From positions 1,258,629-1,322,628 of the forward strand of contig VXBM01000097.1 of assembly GCA_013400155.1 (NCBI GenBank): DNA of 64,000 nt, given 5' to 3'. Shown one piece after another: positions 38,721 through 54,297 of the stretch. The notes under the pieces were generated by a model. The model was not told the DNA's origin. It did not search any database and worked only from the letters and a program-made list of their open reading frames with translations. Made by a program: the position numbers and the translations under genes. Numbering within the stretch: the stretch's first letter is position 1; the number at the start of each line of letters is the position of its first letter. This DNA is from Helopsaltes ochotensis. Its lineage: Eukaryota; Chordata; Aves; Passeriformes; Locustellidae.

Positions 38721-41700
38721 CTTGGACCTCTCTATGACTGCAGTGATAGAGTGTAAGACAAAAGCAACATTAACGTTTTGACCACAGGTCTGACGTGAAT
38801 GGCCTTCAGAATCAGCAGGAATGAAATTGCATTCCCTTTATCTGATGATCTTCCCAGAAAATTGCATTTCACAGAAATCCCAGGCAGCTGTCTTTCTTGG
38901 AGCGTTTTCTCTCCTCTGCAAGGCTGGTGAAGCCTCTTTGCCTGCACACTGAAGCCCAGGGGAGAAAAAACAACAGCAGCTGCATTACAGAGCCTGCATT
39001 GAAAAACACACAAGTGCTGCTCCAGCTGTATCAAACCCAAACGTGGGCACCCAAAGGAGTTTCTGTAGGCTGTTTGATTTAAACTTTTCCGGTATAACAA
39101 ATGTTCAGTTTTGTTTTCAGCATGATTTTCAAGGCATGAGAGCTCTATAGTACTGCATATGGATTTCTTTTATGAACGGCATTAACAACTTAGAGTGGGA
39201 GGTCCTGGTGCTCTGCTGTTCCACTTGTGTCATTTTCTAGGTACAGTCATAAGAAACTGTATCATATATATTTAATAAAGTGTATTATGTATTACAATAG
39301 ACAGCATTACAACACACCACTGTGTTAAAGCTCTCTAAATCCCACCTTTGGAGACAGCAGTAAAAAGAAGTTGAATGAAATTACACTTTAAGGTAGAAAG
39401 AGTTTACTTTTCCACACACAACTTCAAAGGTTTCACTGTGGGTGAGGAAAAAAAGTCATTACAGGGAGTGACCAAATGTTAGCGAGAGTGGGTCAAAGGA
39501 GAAAAATATGCAAAAGAATAAATATACTGAATAAAGAACTGTGAGCCCCTTGAAAACAGTTAACCCCTTAGCCATGTCTTTATAGAAAAAGGGGCTGGGG
39601 GTAGAATAGGAAAGGCTGAAAGAGGCCAATATCACTGCAAACTGGAAAAGATCACCACAGAGGAAATGAAGACATAGAAAAGGAACAGATTTTAAGGAAA
39701 ATAAATGGGAAGACATAGCAGTAAGGGGGGGGAGGTAGGGTACTCAAGGAGATTGTAAAGGAATAAAATATTTCCTGTAAGCCCTTCAAACCTGTAGAGG
39801 CCACCTGCAGTAACACAGGCCATCTAAAACCAATTATGATTGCTACATGCATTTCCTTATCTTTATTACTGTGTTTAATATCATTCAATAAGGAATATGA
39901 GTAATTCTGATTTGGTATAAGAATCAAATATGTGAGGGAGGAAATTTTAGTGGAATGTGGCTCAACATCAAGAAAGAATCAGCAATGCAAATCAGGCGAT
40001 GTGAAAACTGGGGAATGCTAAATGGAAAGTTCATGAGAATGTCAGACAACCTGTTATTTCTGGAAAATGTGATCAACACAAGATGAGTATTATATTCATT
40101 AAAAAAAGAAAAAATAAAAAGGAGAATGGAGAGTAACGGGTGTGTCTTCTTAAATTGAAATGGCATGCGAAGTAAAAGAGGAGCACTGCAATGAAATGAG
40201 TGCAGCTGACAGAGATACCAACAGCAGATTGCAGGAGTGCTGAACCGAAGATTATATGGCATTTTTTGGCACACAATCGTGAGCAGAATCAATAGGACGC
40301 ACATAGTCACAGTCAAGTAGCAAAGTTAGCATGAAATCCCAACAGATGTTTACACTGACCTGAAGGCTTTTGGTGATAGTCCAAAGGAACCTGGGCAAAT
40401 TTAGCTGGTATCTTCCTAGAGCAGGAAATTTGTGGCAGATAAAATCCAAGTTGTATTATTAAATTAACACAAACTGGAATGCTTAGAGACGCTGGTCTTG
40501 TAGTATGTGTACACACTACTGGCTTAGAAAATGTTCAATTCAGACTAAATAATCATCTTTATAATCTATTTGGCAGAAGTTTAGATGGAAATGAGGACAA
40601 GTGCATTCTATTATGATGGACTTGTATCCTGGTAGAAGGTTGGCTGCTCTGATCAACAAATTCAGAAATCTGAACCAGCCTGGTTGGAAAAGCAAGGAAT
40701 GAAAACATGGAATGTTATTGGACTTGTCCCTTTTTGGTTGATTTATTTAATACCTAAAACCAAAGAGATTCCAAAACTAAGCAAAAAGAGCACAAACAAG
40801 AGGAATGAGAAAATAAACAGAATTGTAGAAGTACTAGAGGAAGGAAAAGAGGAATGTAAATTGGGGGGAGGGGATTTTTAATTGAGAGAGAGACAAATAA
40901 ACACAAAGTAGAACAATCTTCCCCTCTGCAGAGATTAAGCTCCAGAATATCCTCTAGGAAAATGCTACCCTATGGGCTTGCCCTTCCAAGATAAGACACA
41001 TTCAGTGCTGCTATCAAATTCTGACCTTTAGCATTGCTGTTCAGTTATTAGTTCTTGGACAGGCCCTGAATCTAATGTGAAAGCACCTGTTCTGGGTCAA
41101 ACAATATATAGTCCAACTGCATCCTGCTGCTTTACTACTATTTTTTTCCCATGGCCCAGACTGGCCATATGGTTAGTTCCTTGGATAGTTTCCTCAGGAA
41201 TGGCTACTCCTTGAAATGGCCAGTGTGAAGGCCATACCCCTTGGAGAGCTCTTGTACTGCATTTACAGCAATCTCATCTCTTACAAAAGCACGGATCCTA
41301 CTTTGCTGCTTTCAAGAGTACAACTGAGTGGTAGATTTCCTTCATTTTCCTTAGCATCTACACTGACCTTTAATCAATGAGCTTAAAATACCTCCTTCAC
41401 TTTGTCAGTCAGAAGTCTGGTCTATCTCCATAAAAAGAACTAGGTACTTCTTTCTCTTTTTTATCCAACTGGTTATGTCAGTTTCTACCTTTTCATGGAA
41501 CAGACATATCACATTTATTAGGAAATATTCCACAATTAAACTTCTAGTTTCAATTTCACGTATATTGTGTAAGAATTCTCCTTTCAGTGTATCTTTATCT
41601 ATAATTTGTAATTTTTTCATCTGTCATTATACTTCTGAATACACCTTTTTCCCTGTAAGAGGAACATAAATTCAAATAAAAATATCCTGTCTTGTCAAAA

Positions 41701-44700
41701 AGGGAAGTACAGGGAAAAAAAGATTCTTCATCAAAGAGCCAAATCAACAAGGTCATTGAGGAAATAATTTAAAAAAACAACCATTTGATCTTATTTCTAA
41801 ATTTAAGTCAGATATTAAATAAAAATACATGTCTACAGTCCCTCAGCAAACTAGGTAGCTTCTGTTTGTTATCTCTTTCTTTCACAGGCACATACCAGAA
41901 GGAGTAATGCAAATGCAAAGAACAACTAAGACAATTTTCAAGCATTTGAAATCATGAGGGGCACAAATATTGCCAAATTGTTTTTGTCATTCTTGGACCT
42001 TAGAGAACTCTCCTGCATCAGAACGGGTGCAACCATACCACTAATTCCACAAACAAACTACAGAAATGGCAAAACTCTCACGGATTTAAGTGCAATGAAA
42101 ATTTTATACTAAAAAGGCATTTAGCACAGGACCCACTAACCCATTAAGTCTTGTATTTTGAAAGCACAGCAAACACAGTATAGACCACAAGCTAAAAGTC
42201 CTTCATGTTCTCTTCAGGCACAGAGAGAATGCAATCTCTCAAGAGGACTTACATAAAAAAAAAACCCCAAAACTGTTCCTGAGCATACCTAGAAAGTTTT
42301 AACAGTCATGCTCTTTAAGTCAGGTAGCTCATGAAAGATTTTTATATAATAAAATTTCTAAAAATACAATAAAATGATATTTCACCCAAGAATAACCTAA
42401 TCCTCCTCAACATCTTTGCACAGGGATTAGGGGAAATAAAGCCAAGTCTGCTAGTATTTTTATAAGAGAAAGTAGTTCCAGGCAGAAATTTGGTATCACA
42501 CTCACGTCCACCGACATTTAAAGAAGACTGAATTTAAAAAATGAAATACAGTCCCCAAATATAAGAACTACAGGTCTGATATATCTGAAAGTTAGCATGT
42601 TATTATCAATTAATGAGTGAATATAAAACCTTTAGTATTTTATTCTCTCTCTAGTTGGTTTATGAATGAAACTGCAATGTGCAATTTACTATTCTGTGGA
42701 TCTGAGTAGAGGACAAAGAGTTTTTGTCAGGAAAAAACAGAGATTTATGTCATTTATTAATGATGTGTGACAAACACCACTCAACAAATTGGTATTATAC
42801 TTAAAGAAATTTTTAAAAACCTCTCTATCAGACTTCCAACTCCCAAATCTAAATACAACGCAACTCTCTTTCTCACAGTTTGAAATCTATGTATATTTTG
42901 AGGTCTTTTTAAAGGAGGTACATGGAAATACAAAATAAACATATCATCTTGTCTCTCTCACTGCCATGTTTTCCTTAAACATCCCCAAATTTCTTCTGAT
43001 GAATAGTGTCTGCTAAAAACCAGTTTATGAAAAGGGTACAGAAACAAAACAACTTGATACATTCCTCCAGACTCCCAGCATTTTCTGCGCAAGTAAGCAA
43101 TTTCACCAGGATAAAAATGCATGTCTTTCCCTGCCCCCCCCAAAATAAAAAGTGCTGTGTCATCATTTGCTGAAGTAGAATTGCACTACAGTATACCTTG
43201 ATGAATAGATTAAACAGAGAGGAAAAATTACTTTCATATGTTTCCACTAAAGGAAATTTATATTTTATACTAAGAAAATTGAACATAAAAATTCTTGTCC
43301 AAAACCATCAGTGAAAACAGCTGATCAAAAGTAGCAACAGGTTTTGGTACATGCCAATCTTAGCAGCAATTTAAAAATATATATTATTCAGATTTTGGGA
43401 ATGCAACATTTTGCCAGAGATTAGTAGATGTTTCAAAGAGTACTTTAATTTTTTTTCTAGGAATGGTGTATTAGATACATCATAAACTATTCCATGAACT
43501 GTGTGTGCTACCTCCAGCAATCCCATAGTGGCAGCATTCACAGCTATGACAAGGAAAGAGAAAGGAATGAGATGCACTCATTAGTTTGTCAGCAAACTCC
43601 TACAGACATCACAGGAGGTGAGTAAATACACTCTATGCCTAGAAAAACTCATAAAATCTTCTTATGGTTACGGCTACTTCCATTTAAAAGCATGTTTGAG
43701 TACATCTGTAAATTATAACAAAGATTTACTTTTTCCAGAGGAGGGAACAGAGCAATATTATGGTCTTCAAAGGTACAGATTCTGTATTACCTCACTACTT
43801 AGTGAAATTAAAATATCAGACTAAAAATATTTTGAAGATAAACATATCAATATTATTCTACTCAATAACATATTATTTCAAACCCTAGCAATCTGCTCAA
43901 CAGTACAGAGTAGCCGGCTCTTTTATTATTTTGTTTTTGTATTCCATTGATAATTAAACATGTAAGACATATATAATGCTTTAGTTCTCCTTTGATTAGG
44001 AATTTACATGTGCAGTAGACTTGTTCACCGATTTTAGGGAGTGAATTCTCCATGTTCCCTCTTGCAATCACAGACTTGCTGACATTTCATTCAGGCAAAG
44101 TGCTTTGCTTTCTCCAACCCCCTTGTCAATCTGCTAAAAATCAAACTGAAATTGAGAACATTGGGTCAGCACTGTGGATTGCTCATTCTGGGATTCTGTG
44201 TGTGTCACTAGAGAGAGCTTCTGCCTATCACTCTTTCCTTGTGATGCCATTTATGAACCTTGCTTGACTTCCGTTCAGCTGAATGTATCATGCAGATGTC
44301 CCCATGGAAAGGAGCTGGCACATCAGTGACTCTTCATGACTCTCTAATATCTGATATTATCTAACAACACAGGAACCTTTTGCATATGTTTAACCAGTTG
44401 GGGTTTTTTTCCGTAGATTTTGCATTCCTCAGTAGGTGATCCTCTGCCATGACACAGGTGTCATTCACTCTGTCTGGTCATTTCATCCAAATGGCAAATA
44501 GTGTGGAGCTGGACTGTCTGCTCAGTCTTACTTACATGTTTTCACATGGCCATTTGGACACTCTAGCCATCCTTTTATAAATAACTATTCATTGTGAATG
44601 AAAAAGAAGTGAACAACTTGTTAATCTGCTGTCCAACTGCTATCTCAAGATACCCTCATGAAACCTCCATGATATCAAATGATATAGCTAAAGTCATTTA

Positions 44701-46244
44701 AGCTACATATCTCTGAAACCCTCATAACATTATTTCATCATAGAAAGATCAGATTGGAATTATTTCTGCATAACCTTTTCATAAATTGTTAGTAAAGCAA
44801 CACATTTGTATACATTTTTCATGAAAAACAATATAACTAAACCCCATGACAGAGAGCTAAAGCAGTCTGAAGTAGAACCAAACCCCTTGACCCAAAAATT
44901 TCTGAAATCAGAAAGAATATTCCCTTGCTTTCAAAGACTGCCTGAGGAGAATCATTCCACAGTTGCATTGATGAAAATCAGATCTTCATTTCAATTCATA
45001 TACAGACGAACTAATTCATCTTATGCTTATAGGCAAATTCTTAGTAGCAGAAGAAGCAAATTCTGGAAGCTTACAAAAGTGCTTTTTTTCCTCTTTACTA
45101 ACTAATCAGTCTGTATTGCTCAGAATAGCCTTTACCTAGCCAGGTATTAAGGAAAATCACCCTTTTTTCCTTAGACCTTTTTGCCGCCACAAAGCTTTAT
45201 ATTCTGTGACATTTTGTAAATTATTTCTGCTGGAAAGCTCCAAAACCCTTCATAGAGCACCATCAGCAAGTACCATTAGACTTCAGTACACTTAAGAAAA
45301 TTCTTATCTGCTGACATTTATCCCAACAAAATACAATTTTACATGTATTCTAGGAAGTTTTCAGTTCATTTCCAAAAAGCATCTTTGCTTTTACTTGCAA
45401 AGTAGATAAAATTAAGACTCTTTTGATGGTACATTTTTTAAGGACCTCTTTATAAATAAACAGTTTTTACTCAACAGATCTTGTTGCAATGTCATGCTAT
45501 GGAAAATAAGCCACAAACCAGGTCCAAAATGGTTATTCCAAAGAAGAACATTTGTTCATAAAGAATATGTATGAATATATCAGGAATTTAATTTCCCCTA
45601 AAGCAATCTGGAATACCTTACATTACAGTAATTGATTCATCATTTTTGCACTAATGTTTATATCTCAACTACAGCTCAATATTGTGCATAATACGTCACA
45701 TCTAAAACCATAAGCAAGATCCCTTGCTGTAGGTATTGGTAAAAATATAATGAAATTTATTCTTAAACTTCAGACATCACTAAACAAAAAAGACAGGGAA
45801 TGGTAGAGGAGACAGTGAATATTATTAACCTTATTTTAGGGATGAAAAACTGTGAGGAAGATTAAATACTTGAGATATATAAAGAACTTAGAATAGAATA
45901 GTGAAAATAAAATAGCAATTCCAAATCCCATTTCCAGTACTTAATTACTTCTCAGTTCTTCATTTCTTTTTTTTTCTTTTTTCCAATTTGTGCTTCCAGA
46001 TGTCTACCCTTCATCTGATGTAATCATTTATGAAGGATCCAGTTTCTAAGGAAGAAATAATATCTGGATCCAAAGACAAAAAGTTTCATAATAAGTTTTT
46101 CTCAACTCTAGCCAATTCCACAAAAACAAAACCCAACTGCAAACCCTAGGAGTAAAGGTCACTATCAAAATTTAAAGGAACCCAACGTTTTGGAGGAGAA
46201 CTTGCAGCTGGTTTTATATTAAGTGTCATATAGTTCTTATCAAG

Positions 46245-46261
46245 AAAAAAAAAAAAAAAAA
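46245..46261. repeat. A homopolymer, 17 bases
   Basis: Uninterrupted A run. No recognisable retro-element precedes it. Confidence 0.9.
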
Positions 46262-49200
46262 GCAGTAAGAAGTGCAGGATGAGACTCATGGTAAGACTTT
46301 TGATCTCTCCTTAGAGACAGGCAGTGCAAAACAAAATCAGGGACCAACGATTTGCTGAAACTTGATACACTACTATAATATCTAATAAAACTTCAGGTGT
46401 ATTTGTTACATTATTTTCCTGATATCATTTATTTGGTTATCAAAGGTTTGCTTCAACAATATTGCCAGTCTTTTATTTCATCAATAGTTTTCCAGGCCGT
46501 CTTTTACATAGAGTCAAAGAAAACACCAAGTCATATTGATATTTAGCTGAAAAACTTAGAAAATTTAATACATTCAGGAACCTCTTTTGAATGCAGAGAA
46601 AAGGAAAGCAGCTCTCAGAAATATTTTTGACGGCTACAAAAATTTCATTACAAAGAGGTTTTCCAATATTTGATTTAAAAGTGATGCTACTGATTCACAG
46701 AAAATGGAAGTCCAGTTCCCAACCTCAACTGAAAAACTTCATGATTTTTATTAAGGTACAGTCCAATGAGGCTACCAGGCTCACTGAGAGACAAATTTTA
46801 CCTTAAATACTTCTTCCCTCTCCTTTAAAACAGAGAAAATATCTTCCAAATCACTGTAACCTTTCCTAATATCTCTAACTAATTCCTTCTATAATTTTTG
46901 TTCTTACCAGAACATTGATAATACTTAATGCAGGAATAAATTACATCTATATAGACAGAAATTCAGAGAGGTAAGCAAGAGTCACATGCCCACTTCTCCT
47001 GTAGCTGAGAGGGTAAAAAATACTAATTTTTAATCTTACTGTTATAAATCCCAGAGATGGCACATTAACAATTGTAAAATAGGTATGCCTGTTATTAATA
47101 AGGGAAACATTGCCTTTATTTTTTTTCTTTAATTTAGGAGTCTTTTTAAAGTCACATTTAGGACAATTTGCTTTCTGTAAATTTATAGATTAAGCAGAGT
47201 TTTTAGCCAGTTTATGAAGTGCATGAATGTTGTGAACAATCACATAACTCTTAGAAGTCTGAGAAATATAGGCAGTAGATTTAATGATGATGGAGCGTCA
47301 ATACATTTTTATTGATATCCTATGGTCCCCTTAGTCTACTAAACTTTTCCTTCTCTCTTGGTATATGCCTTCTATGTTTCAAAAGAAAAAAAATGAAGTT
47401 TGCAGAACAGTTCTGCTGAGCTGGGGACATATTTTAAATGACAGTAAAATCACAGTGTATTAAATTATACTCCCTTCACTGCTTAGCAAAAAACAGCCTT
47501 TAGGGATGGTACATAGGACTTGGATTTCTGGCTGGTGCTATTTTGCTGTAGAATTTAAGCTTTCCTAAAGAAACAGCACTGGAATTCTTTCACAAAAAAT
47601 GCAACAAGAAGGTTTTAAATGACACAAACACTGAACTTGAAGAAAATTTATATGCATACAGACATCTGAGCTTAAGGTCATTATTATTCTTTTATAAATG
47701 CATTTCTAAAGATGGATCTAATTAGACCACCTATTAGGCATGACATTTATAATATGTAAAACCATGGATAGTTTTCTCTAACACTATCAATACGTTCATT
47801 GGTCATCTATGATTCTGCAGTTTAGCTTGTATCTGATTCAAACCCACAATTTTTCTTTTTGACTATTGAACTTTTTAAATTTTTTTTCTATTCATACTAA
47901 CACATATAGTCCCATTTAAATCAGTGGGAGTAATAACATTTAACATTACTGAAAATGTCACTGGATGATTGAAATACCATGAGGTAACATATAAGATAAT
48001 CATATGCTTGTAAACACCCATATTGTATTATTAAAATAAGCCTGGTTATCTGCAGCATAATAATACATACATTCAATTATACTGGGGATCAAGGGGATAA
48101 AATTATTCACACAATAATCGAACCAAATACAGTGGGACCATCTGAATTAAGTGATAAGAAAGAAATTTAGTGAGAATTTGACTGTGATTTTATTCTGTTT
48201 TCACCTCCTGCTCAAAAAGCTTCTTATTAATATTCTTTCTAGGCAAATACTACATTGTGTTACAGTGGATACAAGATAAATCATGGAAAGGAAAAGGGAA
48301 AATAAATATTTCTAATCTTTAGAGTTTTTTAACACACAGGGAAAGAAAGACCATCTGGACCATCTGCAAGTAGAGAAAGTAACCATCTCTAAATAAGGAG
48401 GAAAAATACCAAAGGTGTGTTCAAAGGTCCTGTAACAATAATAAATGTGGCTCTTATAGACAGAAATGTCTTAAAAATATTGTCTGGTCACGTCAAAGAT
48501 TAACACTGCATTTTTGGCTCTTGCGTACAGAATATTTTATTATGGTTATACTACTCCTTATATAAAACTTTTACAGGGAAAGTTTAGGAAATATTTTTAG
48601 GCCATTTTTTAATGGCAACACTGATAGGCAGACATGCAAATACTATGTCTATATTTTATTTAACAAAAATAACTTCCTTGGAAAAATTGTTCTGAAATTT
48701 ATTGAAACAAATTTGTGTAAGACTTTCATATGGCTTTTTTAATTTTTTTGTTTAGAAGACACACTTACTACAGAGAAACGTTGATTACAGTAATTAATGA
48801 AATTAGTGACCTAGTAGAGTAAGGAAGTTTTCTTTTTTCAGCCTTAAAAAACTGTATTTGATTTAGGAAAAAAAATTCTCAGCTGAAAACCTGACATTAA
48901 TAGTAGTATATTCCCAAGGAAACTCTGAGTAAGTTTCATTTCCATTCTGATTCCTTTGGACTTCAGTCTTATTTTGAAGCCGACATATAAAAACCATTTG
49001 GGCAGGAGTAACTTGACTTTTGGGTTTAAGCCTTTTGCCAACTCCTTGCAAACCAGTCAGAATTTGCTCAAATTGCAAATGCTTCCTAAAATGTGTATGT
49101 TAGTGGAGATGTCTTGGGTTTTACCGGTAAACTCCCGAAAGATTTTCAACTTCAGCCTCATCCAGTCTTCCCTGTAATTCAAAACTCTGTAACCTGTGCT

Positions 49201-50942
49201 AGGTCCAGCCGTTCAGTTTTGGAGCAGGGAAAGTGTCAGTCCCTCAGTAAACTCCCTGCTGGAATGGGCCCTGCAGAAAGGCAGCTTCCTCATTCAAGTG
49301 CAGAAAACACAATGGCTGGCATGTCTGCGTGGGAGAAGAGTCTTAAAAACTTAAAAAAAAAATTATACACACTGACTATTTTACTATCTTAAAAGAATGT
49401 TCTTTATGTTGCAAAGTCAAAAATAGTAGCACTGAGACATAAGGCTTCTTACATAACTGAGATCCATCTACTTTATTCATATAGGGTAAGATATAGCCTT
49501 TAATTACACAGTTTAATGCAATTCTCTCCAGAGCTTCCCTCACTTGATCTGCACACAGAGTACTATTCTTAGCCAGAAGTAATGACTGAGTACCACAGAA
49601 AGCTGCTGTGCCAGTGAGCAGTGCATCTGCCCTCGCTGAAAAGAAGTGGGGTGTGCTTCAGAACAAGGAGAGCTGAATGAAGAAGTATACTCTATCCCCA
49701 CCTCTCCTAAAAATCCAACATGATTTTGGTCAGGTTTTTAAAGGCAGGCATTTTCTGGGTGGTCGTTCCTAATGCTGCTCTGAATATTTGTTTGGAGAAA
49801 GTACAGTGATGGATATTCCAGAACGCAGAGCGAGCTGTATTTTGAAGTGTTAGTGAAGGCTTAGAGTGTGTGGTGTTATCTGTGAAGTACTCAGAAGAAC
49901 TTCAAATGGGCACTCAGGGAATGTTTTCTCATTCAGTCTCTCTTGCCTCAGTTTTCCACCATGAATGAGAGCATCTGTCATCTTACATGGGCATTGTGCA
50001 ATTTTCAACATTTGCCTAGCAGCTCAAGTGTTGTAGCTATGAAAACCTTAGAAAAAAAGCCTGGGAAATATTACTAATTTCTCTTCAGAGAAATGATTTT
50101 AATATGGACAATGAATTAGGCTCAGGGCTACAAACTGAACAGCAAGTAGAAAACAAACTATTGAAGAGCTTATTATCCAGGCTGTGCACTGAAGGAGGCA
50201 GAAAGCTCAAGGATAAAGTCGTATATGATCTTGTAATTAAAGGCTATTTCATAATGGATATCCAGAAATAGATGAAACTAAAAGTGCATATTATATTTTG
50301 TCCTGACAGTTCATAGCTTTTAAGTGCTTTAGTGCTTTATTTTATAAAATTCTCTGAGCATAAGTTCTGAGTGCAGTACATTCATACCTGTTAGACTGAC
50401 ACTGAGGACTTAGGCTGATTGGAAAAGATGCAAGCTGCCTATACTGGGCTGTGCTTTAAAAGCACTGAATGTGTGTCTAAGAGTAACCAAAGGAGTGCAA
50501 AGATTGAGTCGAACACACAGATGACAAAAATACTTGACAGTCTATTTTCAAAGGGCAAGCATTTTATATACAGAATAGGTCATCTGATCAATGGGGGTCA
50601 GAGTGGGATAAAAATATTAAACTTTTTTAGTCATTAATTCATAGTTTTGTAAGGCAAAATGGCATTGCAAGTTCTTACCATGCCTCTACAGAAAAAGAGA
50701 AACTGAAGAGTGGAAAAAGTAGTTGTTGCAACCTACAGGTGTGAGAGGACAAGAAGGCAAAGCTTCCCACCAATTATTTTTGTGCTGGCAAGTTCTTTCT
50801 ATACATCTGAATGGAAAAGGGAACTTCTATAAAGATTGCAAAGTAGCATTACATAGTAGTGGGTAAGATTAAGCCCACTTTATTTCTCGACAGTCTGGGG
50901 TGTTTTAATATTAATACAGTTCAAAGATTCTCTTCCTAATCA

Positions 50943-51010
50943 GAGGACCTGATTCTGACCTTACTCTTATTTTACAATGGCTTAACACATCAGGTTCAAG
51001 AGACATCAAT
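50943..51010. repeat. Possible member of an ancient amniote interspersed repeat
   Basis: AGGACCTGATTCTGACCTTA followed by a TCTTATTTTACAATGG-like stretch and an AACACATCAGGTTC end resembles an old repeat known from turtles, crocodilians and birds with words like CCTGATTCTGATCTCA and TTACACTGGTGTAA. The match is from memory and degraded. Confidence 0.3.
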
Positions 51011-54000
51011 CCTGATCTACACAGACAAGAAAACAGTACTGCAACAAATTATTTCATTACATCAATTGACGGAGCTACTACTGAATGTGAAGAATCTACA
51101 AAAGCAAAATATTTTAGAAATATTGCATGGAAGAATATGTATGATTTCTAAGAACATTTTTCTCTTCCAATTCCTTTGGGTAATCAACTTTCTTAGTATC
51201 TCTTTCTGCATTCTCTAATGACTGAAAGTTTAGTTTGTCACTGAGAGCTCAGACTGGGCAAGGACAAGTTTCCAAGACATACTCATGTACTGTTTTTCAG
51301 ATTTCTGATGAGGAAGCTATGGAAGAGCAAAGCTGAGTACATCAAAACCTGTACCCATCTCACCTTATATATTTAGGTTATGCAAGCAGCAATGAGCCCA
51401 AATTAAAATGCAAAATCAAAATAACTAAATATTTCTAAGCCCTTAGAGGTATGCTTTTGAATTTGATGTACTTCTATCACAACAGGTACAGCATCACTAA
51501 CTGCTCTTTGTTATTTTTTAATGCAAATACAAATAAAATGGGGAGATAAATTCCATGCTTTAACACAAGAAAGAAAAAAAGATGAAAGCCACCACTCACC
51601 GAAGGAAGCTTTGCTTCTGAATTCCCGTGGTGCCATCAACATGCACTGCAATGAATGTTTCTGTTTGTATTTTTTTTTTTTAGTAGGGGAAAAATTGGAA
51701 GGAATTTTTTTCCCTTATATCACTTTGGATGCTTTCATGGTCTAAGATTTACAAAATCCACCAGCATGACTCACAGTATCACAGTGGGTAATATGTGCCT
51801 GAATAGCAAACTTGGATGATGTAGGTATTTATAATGTGCAAGACAAGACTTATCTAAAGACCCAAATGATACTTCGAAAAGGAGAATGGGATCCAGCCAA
51901 TGCTAAGACAATAGGTAAAACCTCTGGATGTCAACATGAATTGTGGTTGTCAGTGGATTTGCAAGAATAGCAGGTCAAAACTTCTATCACTTGAACTTTT
52001 TTTTGTCATAGGAATTTTCTTTGCTATAAAAACTTGAATAGGAAACAGTGTGAAGATACTTTTCAGAACTTCAAACTTGATGCATTATTTGTTACATTTT
52101 GAGTTTCAAAATTTGAAATGTGGAAAACAAAAACAAAACCTGTGCTGTACTGCTTATTATTACTGCACAACTTCATGTAATTCCAGATTCAGTTGTTTAA
52201 ATGCTGCAGAGAAAAAAAAAAAAAGAGCAAGTTCAAGGCTAACGTCAATCCTAGCTGCTCCTGCAAGTACTTTGGACCAAGAGCAGTAACAAAAAAAATC
52301 CCCAAAGAAATTCCTGGAAAGTACCACAACAGATACATTGCTCACATAAAAGTAGTGGAGATTTGGGCCAACGAAGAAAATGTAATTTGAATATATTTTC
52401 TTCTGGTGAACTACTGGGAAAATGCTGATGTTTTCCTCATAACACTTAAGTCAGGAATGTTTTATGTAAGAATGTGAGACATATTTTCAGAATTCTTCAA
52501 GCAAATGTTTAACTAAACCAGACACATATTTTGTTAATGTTATGGCAGTCCATAGGTTCTAAAAAAAAAAAATCCTCCCAGGTTCTTCGCAATGTGATAA
52601 TGTTACAGAAATTGTTTTAATGCAATATCACTGAAAAAAAAATCACAGAGAATCAGATCCTGAGAAGTTGAGCAACATTTATCTGAGAAGGATGTAGAAG
52701 AAAGGCTTGGATCTGTTCTTAAAAAATCTGTTTACTAATCTTTCCTACATCACCTCACAATGGTCTTAAGAATTAAGTGACTTACACCTATGGGTTTCTA
52801 AATTCCATTTTCACCTGTTTCACCTCTGATGAGGAAAAATGAGAAAAATAGCAAATTCAAAATGAACAACACTAGTAATCTCTCTGTCAGAATCAACATT
52901 CCTGGAAACTTACTGTAGAAATTCCACTGCTTTTCTAAGGGAGGATGTCATGTGAAGCACCAGCCCATCCTAAAAGACTGGGATCACTGAGGATCACCTG
53001 AAGATCACTGTGCTTAAACACAGCAGTGTGTGCAATCTGGAAAGGAGCTGCTGTGTCTCACCTGCCACTTTGACTCCTGTCCCTGGACCTTCCAGGTCAA
53101 GAGCCTGGTTTTACAAATGTCAAATGTACAAATAAATGTTCAAATGTAAAATGTAAGCCATTGCTGTGCAACAACCAGTAGAAGTCAATCTTTCTTATAT
53201 CACTTTTATCACACTGGCATGATTCAGAATCAGGAAAGATAATATCTTTAAGGCTGAAGAGCACTTTTTTCCCTAGAATTAGAGCCCTATTCTCCCACTT
53301 TTATTAACAATGAATATAATCTTTACATCACGAGACCATAATTCATTTTAAAGCTATTCATTGTGGCTGTGCCCTAGACACCCATTGTACAAATGCTGAT
53401 ATGTGTGTGAAGATTCCTGTTGTCACCTTTGGAAACAAAGAAGCAGGATAAGCCTCTAAAGAAAATGGCAGTACTGAGATACAGATCTTCACACCACGTC
53501 TAGTCACCAATTCTCTGATTTTCTATACCCTTATTCAAAAGAAAGTATATATAATTTATATTACATACATGCAATCTTTTTGAAGGAATCTTTTCTTAAT
53601 GGAAATACCTCCTTTGACAAAAATGTCATTTTAAAAGACGTAATCCAGAAACTTTGGAACTGTGATGTACATCTCCAGGTGCATAGGGTAATGCTAGTGA
53701 CCTCCTTAATGGCTGTACACATTCATTTAATTACAAAAAGACAGCACTGTGGGAATAATCAAACAAGTTTCTTTGCCTTTAAGCAATGCAAAGCCCTTTC
53801 TCTAGACAAAATCAAAAAGTCAAATGTTCTCATTTCAAGACCTTGAGCAATGTGGCACAGTCTGAAAGGAATCTGTGACTTGCACACCTATATAGCATTG
53901 CTGGGACACTTGCATAGGCAAAATTCACTGTTTCACAGTTTGTAGTGGCAGCAAGTGCAAATGTGATTGCAGTGAATGCACCGTCCATTTGTTTGGGAAA

Positions 54001-54192
54001 CCAGGTTTTCTCTGAAATCACAGAGACTCTTAAATGTAAGACAAAATTAGTCATATAACTTCACTCTTCCAGCATGGTTCATAAGGCACATATTAAATTA
54101 ATGAAAATTATAGTGATGATGATCATGGTAATAAATATCAGAATTTATGAAAAGTATTTTCTCTATAGACATTCCCAGATGAATACTACAGG

Positions 54193-54297
54193 CAGAATCA
54201 GCAGGTTATTTAATTTGCCCTAGTTCTCTCTGTTTTCATATTCCTACTTGAATAATAAGTTCAGAATCAGCAGGTTATTAGGTTTGCCCTAATTCCA
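54193..54297. repeat. Local direct duplication, two units 69 bases apart
   Basis: CAGAATCAGCAGGTTATT is perfect at 54193 and again at 54262. Similarity continues into TTTGCCCTAATTC against ATTTGCCCTAGTTC. The matching parts are about 33-35 bases, with diverged sequence between them. Confidence 0.9.

Larger units (their letters stand above)
33351..53999. other. Long intron stretch with simple repeats only
   Basis: AT-rich intron. Only microsatellites, homopolymers (17 A at 46245-46261) and A/T tracts are clear. Pyrimidine-rich parts (34250-34520, 39460-40320) generate hydrophobic open frames by composition. No exon, RNA gene or confident transposon was recognised. Weak traces of old repeats near 37101 and 50943 are listed separately. 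Confidence 0.4.

Noticed and set aside
41041..41440. Possible CR1-like stretch
   Set aside because: Style is somewhat repeat-like, but I could not align any CR1 hallmark word with confidence.
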